Assembly (NCBI GenBank): GCA_018376135.1 | Contig: JAHABX010000014.1 | Span: 1 to 64,000, forward strand | Length of the DNA: 64,000 nt | Reading direction: 5' to 3' | From: Clostridiales bacterium | GTDB taxonomy: Bacteria; Bacillota; Clostridia; Lachnospirales; Lachnospiraceae | In this document: one piece after another, positions 34,278 through 43,535 of the stretch | Layout: the number at the start of each line of letters is the position of its first letter | Numbering within the stretch: the stretch's first letter is position 1 | The notes under the pieces: model-generated | What the model saw: the letters and a program-made list of their open reading frames with translations, nothing else | The model's database searches: none | What the model was told of the DNA's origin: nothing | Position numbers and translations under genes: made by a program

Positions 34278-35200
34278 TCCGGATACAGGAACTCTGCAAT
34301 GGTCCTGCATGCGCTGGCGGCGCGCACGTCCTGCATAACGGATACCAGCGGGATGACCAGGATATTCTGGTTCTTCACAGCCGGAACCTCAGCCAGTGCC
34401 GGATTGCTGTTCAGGAACTCCATCTTCTCCTCTACGGTCTGTTTTCCGTAATCGTTGATGATGATCACATCCGGATTCGTCTGAACAATCGTCTCCACAC
34501 TGGTATTGAACCACCGGGAATCTGCCATGCCTCTGGTAGCATTGATGCCGCCTGCAAGCTCGATCAGCTCTGCTGCCTTATCCTCAACCTTGAAGATCTT
34601 TCCCAGGTTCTCGATATCCTGATATACGTTCTCCACCGTCTCATCCTCAACGATGGTTCCGCTGATGGTCAGACAGTTGATCCCCTTGCTTTCCAGCTGC
34701 TCATAGGTTCCCCATGCAGTATCCTTGAACGCGCTGACCTGACCGATCACCAGGTCTGCTCCGGACGCTACCGCATTCTCATGGGACTTCTCAAGCTCCG
34801 GCACATCTCCCAGCTCATCCTGCAGCTCCTCCAGCGGCACCTCTGCCGGATTCGTCGCCACGTTCTTTGCCACAATACGGTCTGCCAGTCCCAGCATCGC
34901 CAGGTTCTCTGCAGAATACAGATTCGCGCAAAGCACCTTCTCCGGCATCTTCGTAAAGGTGACGGTTCTCTCTCCGTCCTGGATCGTGACGGTTCCGTAA
35001 TCTCCTTCTGCTTCTGCGGAAGTCTCCTCCTCCGGGGCTTCCTCCTCTGTGCTTTCTTCCGTACTCTCCTCTGCGCTCTCCTCCACAGCTTCCTCCGTCT
35101 GTACAGGCGTCTCTGCGTTCTCTTCCTGTTTCTGTCCGCATGCGGTCAGAAGCATGCAGGATGCCACCAGAAGTGCCATCCACTGTTTGGTTCTTCTCAT
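34265..35200 (-). CDS. BtuF-like substrate-binding lipoprotein, apparent internal deletion
   Basis: A 311-residue lipoprotein: lipobox LLTACGQ (Cys21), a long Glu-rich linker (about 24-66), then a class III binding domain with VTFTKMPEKVLCANLYSAENLA, here positions about 75-98. The N-lobe ends at KIFKVEDKAAELI and the text continues at once with ELAGGINATRG, a C-lobe motif. In relatives these two are separated by a helix and two strands of the C-lobe, roughly 70-85 residues. The C-lobe then runs on normally (VETIVQTNPDVIIINDYG). The shortened protein may not bind ligand. It is the first gene after the B12 riboswitch. Confidence 0.75.
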   Translation of the reverse strand: MRRTKQWMALLVASCMLLTACGQKQEENAETPVQTEEAVEESAEESTEESTEEEAPEEETSAEAEGDYGTVTIQDGERTVTFTKMPEKVLCANLYSAENLAMLGLADRIVAKNVATNPAEVPLEELQDELGDVPELEKSHENAVASGADLVIGQVSAFKDTAWGTYEQLESKGINCLTISGTIVEDETVENVYQDIENLGKIFKVEDKAAELIELAGGINATRGMADSRWFNTSVETIVQTNPDVIIINDYGKQTVEEKMEFLNSNPALAEVPAVKNQNILVIPLVSVMQDVRAASACRTIAEFLYPECFE

Positions 35201-35238
35201 CTTTTTTTCTACTTTTTTCTTTTTGTAAAAATCAGGAT

Positions 35239-35302
35239 GCCGCAGTGCGATCCATAGCGAAGCGTTTTTTATTCACAGAACATAATTTCCTGTGAATTAA
35301 AA
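35239..35302. repeat. 64-bp dispersed palindromic repeat, copy 1
   Basis: Plus-strand sequence from GCCGCAGTGCGATCC to CCTGTGAATTA is repeated at 55979-56043 with about four differences. It contains an inverted repeat (ATTCACAG/CTGTGAAT) separated by about 11 bases, then a GC-rich arm. On the minus strand it lies directly after the terminator hairpin of the B12 leader and before the first gene. Confidence 0.8.
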
Positions 35303-35328
35303 AGTGCGTCCGGAATTCCGGACGCACT
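35303..35328 (-). terminator. Riboswitch-associated intrinsic terminator
   Basis: AGTGCGTCCGGAA and TTCCGGACGCACT form a perfect 13-bp stem-type palindrome followed on the minus strand by TTTTTAA. It lies about 60 bases downstream of the B12 box and is the likely expression platform that stops transcription when cobalamin is bound. Confidence 0.8.
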
Positions 35329-35390
35329 GATACTGTTCGTATACAGACATGCATCTATCTTCCCATCGAAAATAACACACCCCGGAAAAA

Positions 35391-35570
35391 GGCAGGTCTC
35401 CTGGCTCCGGCTCTTCCTCCCCGCTCTCCTTCTCAGCATCATGCCAATGGATATGAGCGGTTCGTCACCGTTACAGTAGCGTGGGCTGCCGCAGATTCTC
35501 ACTGCGTTCCCTTTTGATCCTGACCCTTCCGGACACTGCACCGCCTCCGAAATTATCAGGAACCTGATCC
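35391..35570 (-). promoter_or_regulatory. Cobalamin (B12) riboswitch
   Basis: The minus strand carries the B12 box AGCCAGGAGACCTGCC (35391-35406), the core GGGAACGCAGTGAGAATCTG with downstream GCCCACGCTACTGTAA, and an upstream P1-side GGTTCCTGATAATTTCGG segment. These match the class I cobalamin aptamer. It controls the operon running from 35200 to 29617, and so ties the transporter to corrinoid uptake. The exact 5' edge is approximate. Confidence 0.92.
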
Positions 35571-35901
35571 CGTTTGATTTTTATGGGAGCATTATAGCAT
35601 ACCTGTCATACAGGTGCAGGTTCATTTTTGCCTCATACATGCACAAAAGCTGCCAAGGAAAGCAGCTTCGCACATTGATAGAGTTATTCATATGATTTAT
35701 ATAGGAGATTTGGGGTATCCCTTGATGACACTTTAGCATATGGTTATTTTTTTCACAAGCCGGGCGGGGGGTTATTTTTTCAAGAAAATTTTTCTCCCTT
35801 ATTTCAGGCGCTTTTCAGTGATAAATCCCTGTTCGTATCCGTTATCCCCCCTTACCGGGTGAATGCCAGATGCCCTTTTGGTATCTGCATTTCCATAAAC
35901 A
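35571..35901. other. Intergenic stretch without a recognised gene
   Basis: It holds a small inverted repeat AAGCTGC/GCAGCTT (about 35647-35668), a G-rich CGGGCGGGGGG run and several T runs. The riboswitch promoter should lie at its left end, but I see no clear -35/-10 pair. I find no coding frame of quality. Confidence 0.5.
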
Positions 35902-35953
35902 AATAAGGGTATCGCTCCGCCATCTGACCTGACACTGAGTGATACCCCTTATT
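35902..35953 (-). terminator. Hairpin terminator after sufB
   Basis: AATAAGGGGTATCACT and AGCGATACCCTTATT pair with one bulge and one mismatch around a loop of about 20 bases, 6 bases after the sufB stop. The T run is poor (TGTTTAT), so strength is uncertain. Confidence 0.5.
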
Positions 35954-35959
35954 CTCACA

Positions 35960-36877
35960 CTATTTTAAAAATCCATTTACGATCTGTTCCTCTGCCTCCT
36001 GCTCGGTCAGTCCAAGCGTCATCAGTTTGATCAGCTGCTCTCCTGCAATCTTGCCGATGGCTGCCTCATGGATCAGGCTGGCATCCAGATGATTCGCTTC
36101 CAGAGACGGAATTGCATTCACATGTCCCTGATCCATCAGGATCGCATCGCACTCCGTATGTCCGTAACACTCATTGTTGCCGCAGATCTTGGAGTTGAAC
36201 ACCTGTCTGGAGGAGCCCTTGGCAACGGAACGGGATACGACGTTTGCTGTAGAACCCGCACCATTTAAATCCACCTGGAAATTGGTCTCCGCGTACTGAT
36301 CCTCATGGGTCATGATCTTCTCTTTGATGATCAGAGTCGCTCCGTCCTTCAGCTCTGCCTTTGTATCTCTGATCGTAGAATCCACACCCTTGATCTGCGT
36401 GGTCTCCATCTCCATATAGCCATTCTCATCTATATAAAGGATCGTAGTCGGGTTCAGGATCCTTTCACCGGTTCCCTCTCCCTCTCCGTAATGCTTCTCT
36501 ACGTACTTTACTCTGGCATTTTTCCCAATGTGAAAGGTATGGATACCGTCATGCTCGGAGGTCTCAGCTCCGCCGCAATGGATACCGCAGCCCGCAACGA
36601 TGGTCACATCCGCATCCTCGCCGATGAAAAAATCGTTGTAGACCAGATCCTTCAGTCCACTCTGGCTTACGATCACCGGAATATGTACGCTCTCATTCTT
36701 CGTACCCGGTTTAATGATGATATCGATGCCCGGTTTGTCTTCCTTGCTCACGATATCGATATTGGCAGTCGTATTCCTTCCGGAAAGTGTTCCGTTGGAA
36801 CGAATATTATATGCGCCTTCCGGCACGCTGTGAAGGTCTGCCACCTTTTCCAGCATATGCATCTGTAACTGATCCAT
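35960..36877 (-). CDS. sufB: Short SufB/SufD-family Fe-S scaffold protein
   Basis: A 305-residue member of the SufBD family, far shorter than typical SufB (about 470). The beta-helix core is clear: VPVIVSQSGLKDLVYNDFFIG-like stretch (about 80-100), GCGIHCGGAETSEHDGIHTF, and the C-terminal HIEA-type region LEANHLDASLIHEAAIGKI. Short SufB with SufC alone is the minimal layout found in many anaerobes and archaea (SMS type). It would assemble Fe-S clusters for the many iron-sulfur proteins. I use the ATG before DQLQMHM, with GGAGG about 10 bases upstream; it begins 19 bp after sufC. Confidence 0.88.
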   Translation of the reverse strand: MDQLQMHMLEKVADLHSVPEGAYNIRSNGTLSGRNTTANIDIVSKEDKPGIDIIIKPGTKNESVHIPVIVSQSGLKDLVYNDFFIGEDADVTIVAGCGIHCGGAETSEHDGIHTFHIGKNARVKYVEKHYGEGEGTGERILNPTTILYIDENGYMEMETTQIKGVDSTIRDTKAELKDGATLIIKEKIMTHEDQYAETNFQVDLNGAGSTANVVSRSVAKGSSRQVFNSKICGNNECYGHTECDAILMDQGHVNAIPSLEANHLDASLIHEAAIGKIAGEQLIKLMTLGLTEQEAEEQIVNGFLK

Positions 36878-36896
36878 CTTCCTACATCCTCCCTCA

Positions 36897-37622
36897 CTAT
36901 ACAACCTTGTTCATCAGCGTACTGCATGCCTCAGAAGAAGTCAGAAGCTCAGGCAGAACCTCTTCTCTGGTTCCCTGTGCCGTAACCTCTCCGTCAGCCA
37001 GAACAATGATCTTATCCGCTATATTCAGAATCCGCTCCTGATGGGAGATGATGATGATCGAACCATGGATCTTCTCTCTCATTCCTTCAAATACACGAAT
37101 CAGGTTATTAAAGCTCCACAGGTCGATCCCTGCTTCCGGCTCATCAAAAAGGGACAGCTTCGTCCCTCTCGCCATGGTCATGGCGATCTCGATCCTCTTC
37201 AGTTCTCCGCCGGAAAGGGAAGCATTGACTTCACGGTTGATATAATCCTTCGCGCAGAGACCAACCTCTGACAGATATTTACATGCCCGGTTCAGGGACA
37301 GCGTCTCACCATGCGCCAGATTGATCAGATCCAGTACCGTCAGCCCTTTAAAACGCACCGGCTGCTGAAATGCAAAGCTGATTCCCTTCCTCGCCCTCTC
37401 CGTGATAGACAGATCGGTAATATCCTCCCCGTCAAGCAGAATCTTTCCAGATGTGGGCTTTATAATTCCGGCAATGACCTTTGCCAGAGTAGACTTGCCG
37501 CCGCCGTTGGGTCCGGTAATTGCCACAAAGCTGTCATCTATCTTCAAATTCACATGTTTCAGGATTCCCTTTGTCCCGGAATCTTCACTGACCTGATAAC
37601 ATATATCCTGTAATTCAAGCAT
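36897..37622 (-). CDS. sufC: Fe-S assembly ATPase SufC
   Basis: A 241-residue ABC-type ATPase with Walker A GPNGGGKSTLAKV, signature LSGGELKR, Walker B LSLFDEPEAGIDLWSF and the switch His in IISHQERIL. The segment FAFQQPVRFKGLTV is typical of SufC. It drives conformational change in the SufB scaffold. No sufS, sufU or sufD is in the window, so the sulfur donor is encoded elsewhere or supplied otherwise. Confidence 0.93.
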   Translation of the reverse strand: MLELQDICYQVSEDSGTKGILKHVNLKIDDSFVAITGPNGGGKSTLAKVIAGIIKPTSGKILLDGEDITDLSITERARKGISFAFQQPVRFKGLTVLDLINLAHGETLSLNRACKYLSEVGLCAKDYINREVNASLSGGELKRIEIAMTMARGTKLSLFDEPEAGIDLWSFNNLIRVFEGMREKIHGSIIIISHQERILNIADKIIVLADGEVTAQGTREEVLPELLTSSEACSTLMNKVV

Positions 37623-37744
37623 CTCTTGCGCCTCCTATGTAACTGTAGATTATCCGCATCATTACGATTCTATGCAGGATTTCCCATTTCTATATAATAA
37701 CAGCGCGCAAAATCTTTGGCAAGTCCTACTGTAGATATTCTCTT

Positions 37745-40700
37745 CTATTCCTCTGTTTTCTTTTCCTCACATTCCGCTTCTGCCTTCTTCTTTTTCTTCC
37801 GGCTGACCAAAAGTCCTGTCAGAGCACCTGCAAAAATCACTGCAAAGACTGCACCCGCTATGATCATCCAGTTTTCGACCCTGTCCAGTACGACCACATA
37901 GCCTGTGCTGCCCAGACCGGTCTCCACAGCCAGATAACTGCCGATCTTCTCTGCATTCCGGATATTTCCGGCATCTTCTGTTCCTGCTGTATCCGATGTC
38001 ACCAGCAGACAGTCCGCCAGATACCTGTCATCCCGCACCCGCAGAGAAACTTTCTCCGGAAGCGCTTCCTCCTGTGAAAGCTCATAGACATAAACCTTCC
38101 TGATCTGATAGTGGGAGGACTTTTTCTGACTTTCCAGTATCGCCCTGATCTGTTCCTGTTCATCCGCCGATGCTTCCCGTACTGTGAATACAGAATCCGG
38201 GTAGAAATCTCCTCCCAGCAGAACTTCCGGATGTCCGGTATCCCCACCTGCCTCAAGAGACGGAATATAGGCTCTGTAAACAGCGTGCACCGTCACATTT
38301 CTGTGGATCGCTCCCAGGTCCTTTTTCTCCCAGTATGCGTATCCTCCCTCCTTTCCCTGAAGCTTCGGATAATCCTCGGGTGAAAGTCCCTCTCCATAGG
38401 CAAAGGTCTCCTGCCAGACAATTTCTTCCCCGTCCATAAAACGCACGGTAAATTTTCTGAAATTCTCCGGCATCTCCTTTAACTCCAGCATGGAAGCATA
38501 ATCCACCGCAGACGCCTCCTGGGTTCTCGTCACACCATCCACAGCTCCGCAGCCATTATCCACAAAATAATTGCCCTCCACAGTTCCTTCTGCTTTTCCT
38601 GCAACTGCCCCGCTGGCACTTACCCAGGCATCCATATCCATGTAGGAACAGATGTAGCAGCCGCTGATATCCTCCGCCTTTCCTGCCGCACCGCCTGCAT
38701 AGCCCTCTGCATCCAGTCCGCACAGTACATAACAGTCCCTGATCACCTTTTCAGACAAGCCGGCAATGCCTCCTGCGTAACGACCGTCCTCCGATATTAC
38801 GTCTCCGTAATTTTCACTGCGGACAATGATGCCGTAGGCTGCCTTGCCCACAATACCGCCTGCATAATCATTTTTTACAGACACTTCTCCTGTATTCACA
38901 CAGTCAAAGACAGCCGCGATCACATGTTTTGTGATACTGTCCTTTTCATCCCCGTCCTCTTTAGTTTCCTCCGTATTCAGCAGCCATCCTGTCACCTGCT
39001 CCTGACTGTCCTTCTGAATACTTCCTGCAATACCGCCGCCCTGGCTGTCCGAATAGATTTCTCCGTCATTGGTGCAGGAAACGATCTTTCCGTCTCCTGT
39101 TCCTTCCGAGGCAAGCTCTGACACATCCACATAAACTGTACGGTCTTCTATCCTCCCTTTCAGCTCATCCAGCCCATCAGAAACAGTTGCCCTGATGCTG
39201 TCAAACTGATCCTTGATCCGGTCAATACGGCTGCTCACTTCGTCCCAGTCCGCATCCAGAGTGTCACCTGCAGTATCCACCCGCTCCGTGATGCCGTCAC
39301 CCTGTTCCTGCAGGTCTTCTCTCATGGTATCCAGCTCATCCCCCCAGTCATCCAGCTCATCCTGAAAGGTATCGGTCAGCTCATCCATGTGCCTGCCAAT
39401 GCTCTGAAAATCCTGATGCAGCTTTTCCGCTTCACCGGGAATTCCCTCCAGAGCCTCCACAATGCCCTGCAGCTGAAGCTGTACATCCTCAGCCAGTGCC
39501 TTTAATTCCTCCATCGCCGCAGCTGCCTGGACTCCCAGCTGCCCGGATATATCTGCAGATTCTGTCACCGCTGAAAAGGACATCATCTGCATCTCTCCAT
39601 CAGGAAGCGGCTCCTCCGGTTCTTCCGGCTCTTCCGGGATCTCGGGAGTCTCCGGGACTTCCGGTGCTTCCGGTTTCTCCGACTCTTCCGGCTCTTCCGG
39701 GGTCTCCGACTCTTCCGGCTCCTCTGACTCCTCCGGCGCTTCCGGTTCTTCTGACTCCTCTGCATCCGGATGATCTGCAATATAATTCTTCAGGCTGACG
39801 AGGGTCTGTTCCAGCTCTTTGATCTGTTCCTCATACTGAGCAAGCAGTTCCTCGAGCTGCTCCTTCTGTTCCCCGCCTGCTGCCTCCGCAAATGCACGAA
39901 GCTGACCGATCAGCTCCTGCATTCTTGCAATATCCTTCTCTATCTGATCCCGGTGTGCCTGGATCTTCTGCATGCCAAAATCATACTGCATGCCGTCAAT
40001 GGTTCCCTTCAGACTGTCGATCTGGCTGCTGACAGCCTCTTTACTGTTCTCCGCCATATCCTCGTAATGATCCAGATATCCTCTCAGAGAACTCTTCAGA
40101 GATTTCAGCTGACCGGACAAAAGATCCACCTGCCCGGACAGATGATCTCCAAGTGTATCTCCTGCATTTCCCAGGTCATCCAGCATATCCGCCAGATCAT
40201 CCAGCTGACCGGACAGCTCCTCTGAAATATCCCGGTCATAGGATACTGCTTCATAGGGGTCAAAATACCCCACGATGCCGCCCACATCCTTTCTTCCGTA
40301 GATCACCGCATGATTTTCACAGTAAGAGACCGCCCCGCTTTGGCGGCCCACGATGCCTCCGGCGGCATAGCCCAGATGCTCGTATCCTATGGTTCCCTCA
40401 TTTATGCAGTAGGCGATCCTTCCGGAAGAGTTTCCTGCAATACCGCCCGTCTCATTGGCACGCTCATCCGCACTGAGCCCTGCCACTGCATGAGGAATAG
40501 AAATGGTAAGCGTTCCGTCTCCGTCCATCTCCTTTTTCACCTTCTGGCTGGTATTGATATTCCCAAGGTTGGTGCAGTCCGTGACAGTCCCTTCATTGCA
40601 GCCCACAATTCCTCCTGTGGCAAGCCTGCCATCCACAAGAGCCTCATTACCGGAGCGGGATATCGTTCCGCCCACCTCATTTTTTCCTGCAATTCCTCCT

Positions 40701-41191
40701 GTGGCAGTCTGACCGTTCAGCGTACCTTTACTGGTACAGTTTATGATCTTTCCCGCATTACTTCCGGCAAGGATACCTGTATTCTCCTGTTCCTCTCCGC
40801 CCAGGACCTCGCCTTCCACTTCCAGATTCCGCAGAACCCCATTGGCTCCCACATACCGGAACAATCCATAATCCGACATCTCCTCATTCAGCGAAATTCC
40901 TGTGATCCGATGTCCATTTCCATCAAAAGTACCATCCATCACCGGGACAAACCGATTTTCATATTCGCTCAGATCCAGATCACTGTCCAGCCGGAAGATC
41001 TTCCCGCCGGAAAATCCCTCTGTACGGCACTGCTCTGCCATCAGCAGAAAATCCTCTTCACTTTTGATCGGGATCACCTGCTGCCCGGTCTCATCTGCCA
41101 GCACAGTCATATCCGCCTGCGAAACAAAAAGAGTACACGCCAGCAGAAAAGCCAGGCCTCTCCACATATATTTTCCTGTTCTGCCCATCAT
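37745..41191 (-). CDS. Large GLUG-repeat, coiled-coil surface protein
   Basis: A 1148-residue exported protein. A signal peptide (about 8-32) leads to GLUG-type repeats (about 140-315) recognised by GGIAGKN, GGIVGCN and GGIVGRQ with interleaved xxCxN strands. Next come coiled-coil helices (about 325-470), a Pro/Glu tract of about 54 residues (477-530), a second coiled coil (about 555-700) and further GLUG repeats (about 715-910). After a C-terminal beta region a membrane segment (about 1107-1127) and a Lys-rich tail anchor it. No LPxTG is present. Its ATGATG overlaps the MMPL stop by four bases with GGAGG upstream, so the exporter and this protein are translated together. Function unknown. 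Confidence 0.8.
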   Translation of the reverse strand: MMGRTGKYMWRGLAFLLACTLFVSQADMTVLADETGQQVIPIKSEEDFLLMAEQCRTEGFSGGKIFRLDSDLDLSEYENRFVPVMDGTFDGNGHRITGISLNEEMSDYGLFRYVGANGVLRNLEVEGEVLGGEEQENTGILAGSNAGKIINCTSKGTLNGQTATGGIAGKNEVGGTISRSGNEALVDGRLATGGIVGCNEGTVTDCTNLGNINTSQKVKKEMDGDGTLTISIPHAVAGLSADERANETGGIAGNSSGRIAYCINEGTIGYEHLGYAAGGIVGRQSGAVSYCENHAVIYGRKDVGGIVGYFDPYEAVSYDRDISEELSGQLDDLADMLDDLGNAGDTLGDHLSGQVDLLSGQLKSLKSSLRGYLDHYEDMAENSKEAVSSQIDSLKGTIDGMQYDFGMQKIQAHRDQIEKDIARMQELIGQLRAFAEAAGGEQKEQLEELLAQYEEQIKELEQTLVSLKNYIADHPDAEESEEPEAPEESEEPEESETPEEPEESEKPEAPEVPETPEIPEEPEEPEEPLPDGEMQMMSFSAVTESADISGQLGVQAAAAMEELKALAEDVQLQLQGIVEALEGIPGEAEKLHQDFQSIGRHMDELTDTFQDELDDWGDELDTMREDLQEQGDGITERVDTAGDTLDADWDEVSSRIDRIKDQFDSIRATVSDGLDELKGRIEDRTVYVDVSELASEGTGDGKIVSCTNDGEIYSDSQGGGIAGSIQKDSQEQVTGWLLNTEETKEDGDEKDSITKHVIAAVFDCVNTGEVSVKNDYAGGIVGKAAYGIIVRSENYGDVISEDGRYAGGIAGLSEKVIRDCYVLCGLDAEGYAGGAAGKAEDISGCYICSYMDMDAWVSASGAVAGKAEGTVEGNYFVDNGCGAVDGVTRTQEASAVDYASMLELKEMPENFRKFTVRFMDGEEIVWQETFAYGEGLSPEDYPKLQGKEGGYAYWEKKDLGAIHRNVTVHAVYRAYIPSLEAGGDTGHPEVLLGGDFYPDSVFTVREASADEQEQIRAILESQKKSSHYQIRKVYVYELSQEEALPEKVSLRVRDDRYLADCLLVTSDTAGTEDAGNIRNAEKIGSYLAVETGLGSTGYVVVLDRVENWMIIAGAVFAVIFAGALTGLLVSRKKKKKAEAECEEKKTEE
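39590..39765. repeat. Short tandem-like repeats encoding the Pro/Glu tract
   Basis: On the plus strand variants of CTCCGGTTCTTC are repeated many times. They encode repeated PEEPEES-type units in the surface protein. The repeats are imperfect and coding, a likely site of length variation. Confidence 0.75.
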
Positions 41192-43497
41192 TTCTTCTCC
41201 TCCCTGCAATGCATGATCTTTTTCCTCCTCCAGGTCTTCTGGATCAGATCATCAAAGATATACAAAAGCTGAGGAAGAATCAGCATGACCAGAACGATGG
41301 AGGTCAGGGTTCCGATACCAAGCGTCGTTCCCAAAGACGCAATGACCGAATTGGAGGTCACCTGACCGATGACAAATCCAGCCAGCGTCATGATGCTTCC
41401 CGATGTGATGATCGTAGCAAAGCTCTGATCCAGCGTCATGATGACCGCCTTCTTTTTATCCTCCATCGTCTTTCGGATCTCTGTATAGCGACTGGTGATC
41501 ACGATCGCATAATCGATCGTCGCTCCCATCTGAATGGAGCTGACCACCAGATAACTCAAGAAGAACAGGGAGGAACCCGTCAGATACGGAACAGAAAAAT
41601 TGATCCATATACTGCTCTGTATGGTTGCCACCAGGATCACAGGAATACTGTAGGACTGAAATGTGAAGAACAGAATGATCCCCACAAATACCGCTGTCAT
41701 AATGCTGATCTTCATATTATCCGTACCAAAGGAACTGCTCAGATCATAATCACTGGTGGAATCTCCCACCACATAAACTTCATTATAATATTTCTGAGCA
41801 ATCTCTCTCACCTGATCCACCACCCGGAAGGTATCCTCTCCTTCCACCGGACCGGACATGGTGAACAAAAGCCTTGCATATTCCTCTCCTTCCAGCTGTG
41901 CCCTTGCCTCCGAAACGCTCTTATGGAGAGTCTCTATATCCTCCGACAGATCCTCCGGCAGATCGAAGGTATCATTCTCTTCCTCTCCATAGAGGAAATC
42001 GATCATGGAAAGAAGCGGAACCTCAAACTCATCAATGGAGTTCAGAAATGCTCCGTACTTTTCTTCCTTCCAGGCATAGAACTTATAGAGCATGCGCACA
42101 GTACCGATATCCATATCCGCAACCTCGGAAAGCTCCTGCGGATTCAATGCGTCTGTCAGTACATACTGCTCATCCTCATCCACGGATATATTGGCAAGTC
42201 CAAGCGCCGCCTCCACCCGGTCCAGCTCCTCGATCTCTGAAAGGATCGCTGCCTCGCTCTCATAATCGCCCCTGGGAACAACGATCGCCATACTGTTGTC
42301 CAGCTCAAATTTGGATGAAATTGCCTTTTTTGAAGTCAAATATTCATTCATCCGGGCAGACTCCACAGAATTCACATCATATATGTAATTACACCTTCCC
42401 GACCAGATGACGGCAAAGAACACCAGCACCGCAAAAATGGGGATCGTAACCCTGCGGACGGAAATGACCATCTTTCCCCACAGGTAGATCTTCGGAACAA
42501 AGCTCCTGTGCATGGTGCGTGCGATGCTCTTCTCGAACATCATGATCAGCCCCGGCATAAAGCAGAATACGGACAGCATACTGAGAATGATCGCCTTGGT
42601 CAGTACCCGTCCCATATCCATACCGATCCCGAACTGCATGAACATCAGCGCCACCATACCTGCCACCGTAGTCAGAGAGCTGGATGCGATCTCGGGAATT
42701 CCCTTCTCCAGGGCACGCACCAGTGCTTCCCGTGTATCCACGCTGCCCCGTTCCTCCATGAAGCGGTGAAACATAATAATGGCATAATCGATCGCCAGCG
42801 CAAGCTGCAGGACTGTACCTACCGCATTGGTAATAAAGGAAATCTTACCGAAGATAAAGTTCGTTCCCATATTCAGCAGCGCAGCCATGGCAAATACCAT
42901 CATAAAAATGGCAATCTCCATATAAGTGCCCGATGTAAACCAGAGCACCAGCGTAATGATCGCCACGGCGATCACCAGGATGACCTGCATCTCCTTCTCC
43001 AGATCCGCACTGTCATCCTTATCTACTGTGGTATAGAAAAAAGTGTCGTACCCGGAAAGCGCCTCCCGCACTTCCGCGATCGCATACTGGGCTTCCTCTT
43101 CATCCTCCTCCGTCTCAAAGGTAATACTGAACAGAGCCGAAAGATCATGATAGGAATCCTTCAGACTCTCTCCGTCTGTAATCTCCTCTTCTCCCTCATC
43201 CTCTTCATAAAAGCTGACCTCGGAGACACCTTTGATCTCTCTGAGCATATCTGCCGCCCGGCACGCCTGCTGATAACTGATGTTCTCGATCATCACCTTT
43301 GCCGTTCCGAAGGTCTGAAACTGTTCCTCCATCAGATCAACACCCTGACGGGTCTGTGTATCCTCCGGCAGATACTCCGTCAGCTCATTGACCACCTCTA
43401 CCTTTGGTATCATAAAAAGACAGCCCACTGCGGCAGCCATGAACAATATCAGGAAAAACTTCCGTCTGTCCACAATGAACTCTGCAATCTTTCTCAA
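41188..43497 (-). CDS. MMPL/RND-family membrane transporter
   Basis: A 769-residue exporter with about 12 membrane segments in two halves, each with a large external loop after the first segment (after IPKVEVVNELTEYLP and after GRCNYIYDVNSVESARM). The sterol-sensing-type cores are AIDYAIIMFHRFMEERG and GATIDYAIVITSRYTEIR. MMPL proteins export lipids or other hydrophobic molecules. I start at the TTG that begins LRKIAEF, with AGGAGGG seven bases upstream; an earlier in-frame TTG coincides with the -10 box and cannot be used. It lies downstream of a TetR regulator and is translationally coupled to the GLUG protein. Confidence 0.87.
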   Translation of the reverse strand: MRKIAEFIVDRRKFFLILFMAAAVGCLFMIPKVEVVNELTEYLPEDTQTRQGVDLMEEQFQTFGTAKVMIENISYQQACRAADMLREIKGVSEVSFYEEDEGEEEITDGESLKDSYHDLSALFSITFETEEDEEEAQYAIAEVREALSGYDTFFYTTVDKDDSADLEKEMQVILVIAVAIITLVLWFTSGTYMEIAIFMMVFAMAALLNMGTNFIFGKISFITNAVGTVLQLALAIDYAIIMFHRFMEERGSVDTREALVRALEKGIPEIASSSLTTVAGMVALMFMQFGIGMDMGRVLTKAIILSMLSVFCFMPGLIMMFEKSIARTMHRSFVPKIYLWGKMVISVRRVTIPIFAVLVFFAVIWSGRCNYIYDVNSVESARMNEYLTSKKAISSKFELDNSMAIVVPRGDYESEAAILSEIEELDRVEAALGLANISVDEDEQYVLTDALNPQELSEVADMDIGTVRMLYKFYAWKEEKYGAFLNSIDEFEVPLLSMIDFLYGEEENDTFDLPEDLSEDIETLHKSVSEARAQLEGEEYARLLFTMSGPVEGEDTFRVVDQVREIAQKYYNEVYVVGDSTSDYDLSSSFGTDNMKISIMTAVFVGIILFFTFQSYSIPVILVATIQSSIWINFSVPYLTGSSLFFLSYLVVSSIQMGATIDYAIVITSRYTEIRKTMEDKKKAVIMTLDQSFATIITSGSIMTLAGFVIGQVTSNSVIASLGTTLGIGTLTSIVLVMLILPQLLYIFDDLIQKTWRRKKIMHCREEKK

Positions 43498-43535
43498 GCG
43501 ATTCCCTCCTGTCTTCCTGTTACATCTGTAACTCA

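Noticed and set aside
35269..35541. 90-codon minus-strand frame across the B12 leader
   Set aside because: It covers the riboswitch, its terminator and the repeat; the peptide is just the translation of structured RNA.
39590..39765. Possible CRISPR-like or satellite array
   Set aside because: The units are coding, variable and continuous, with no spacers; they encode a Pro/Glu stalk.
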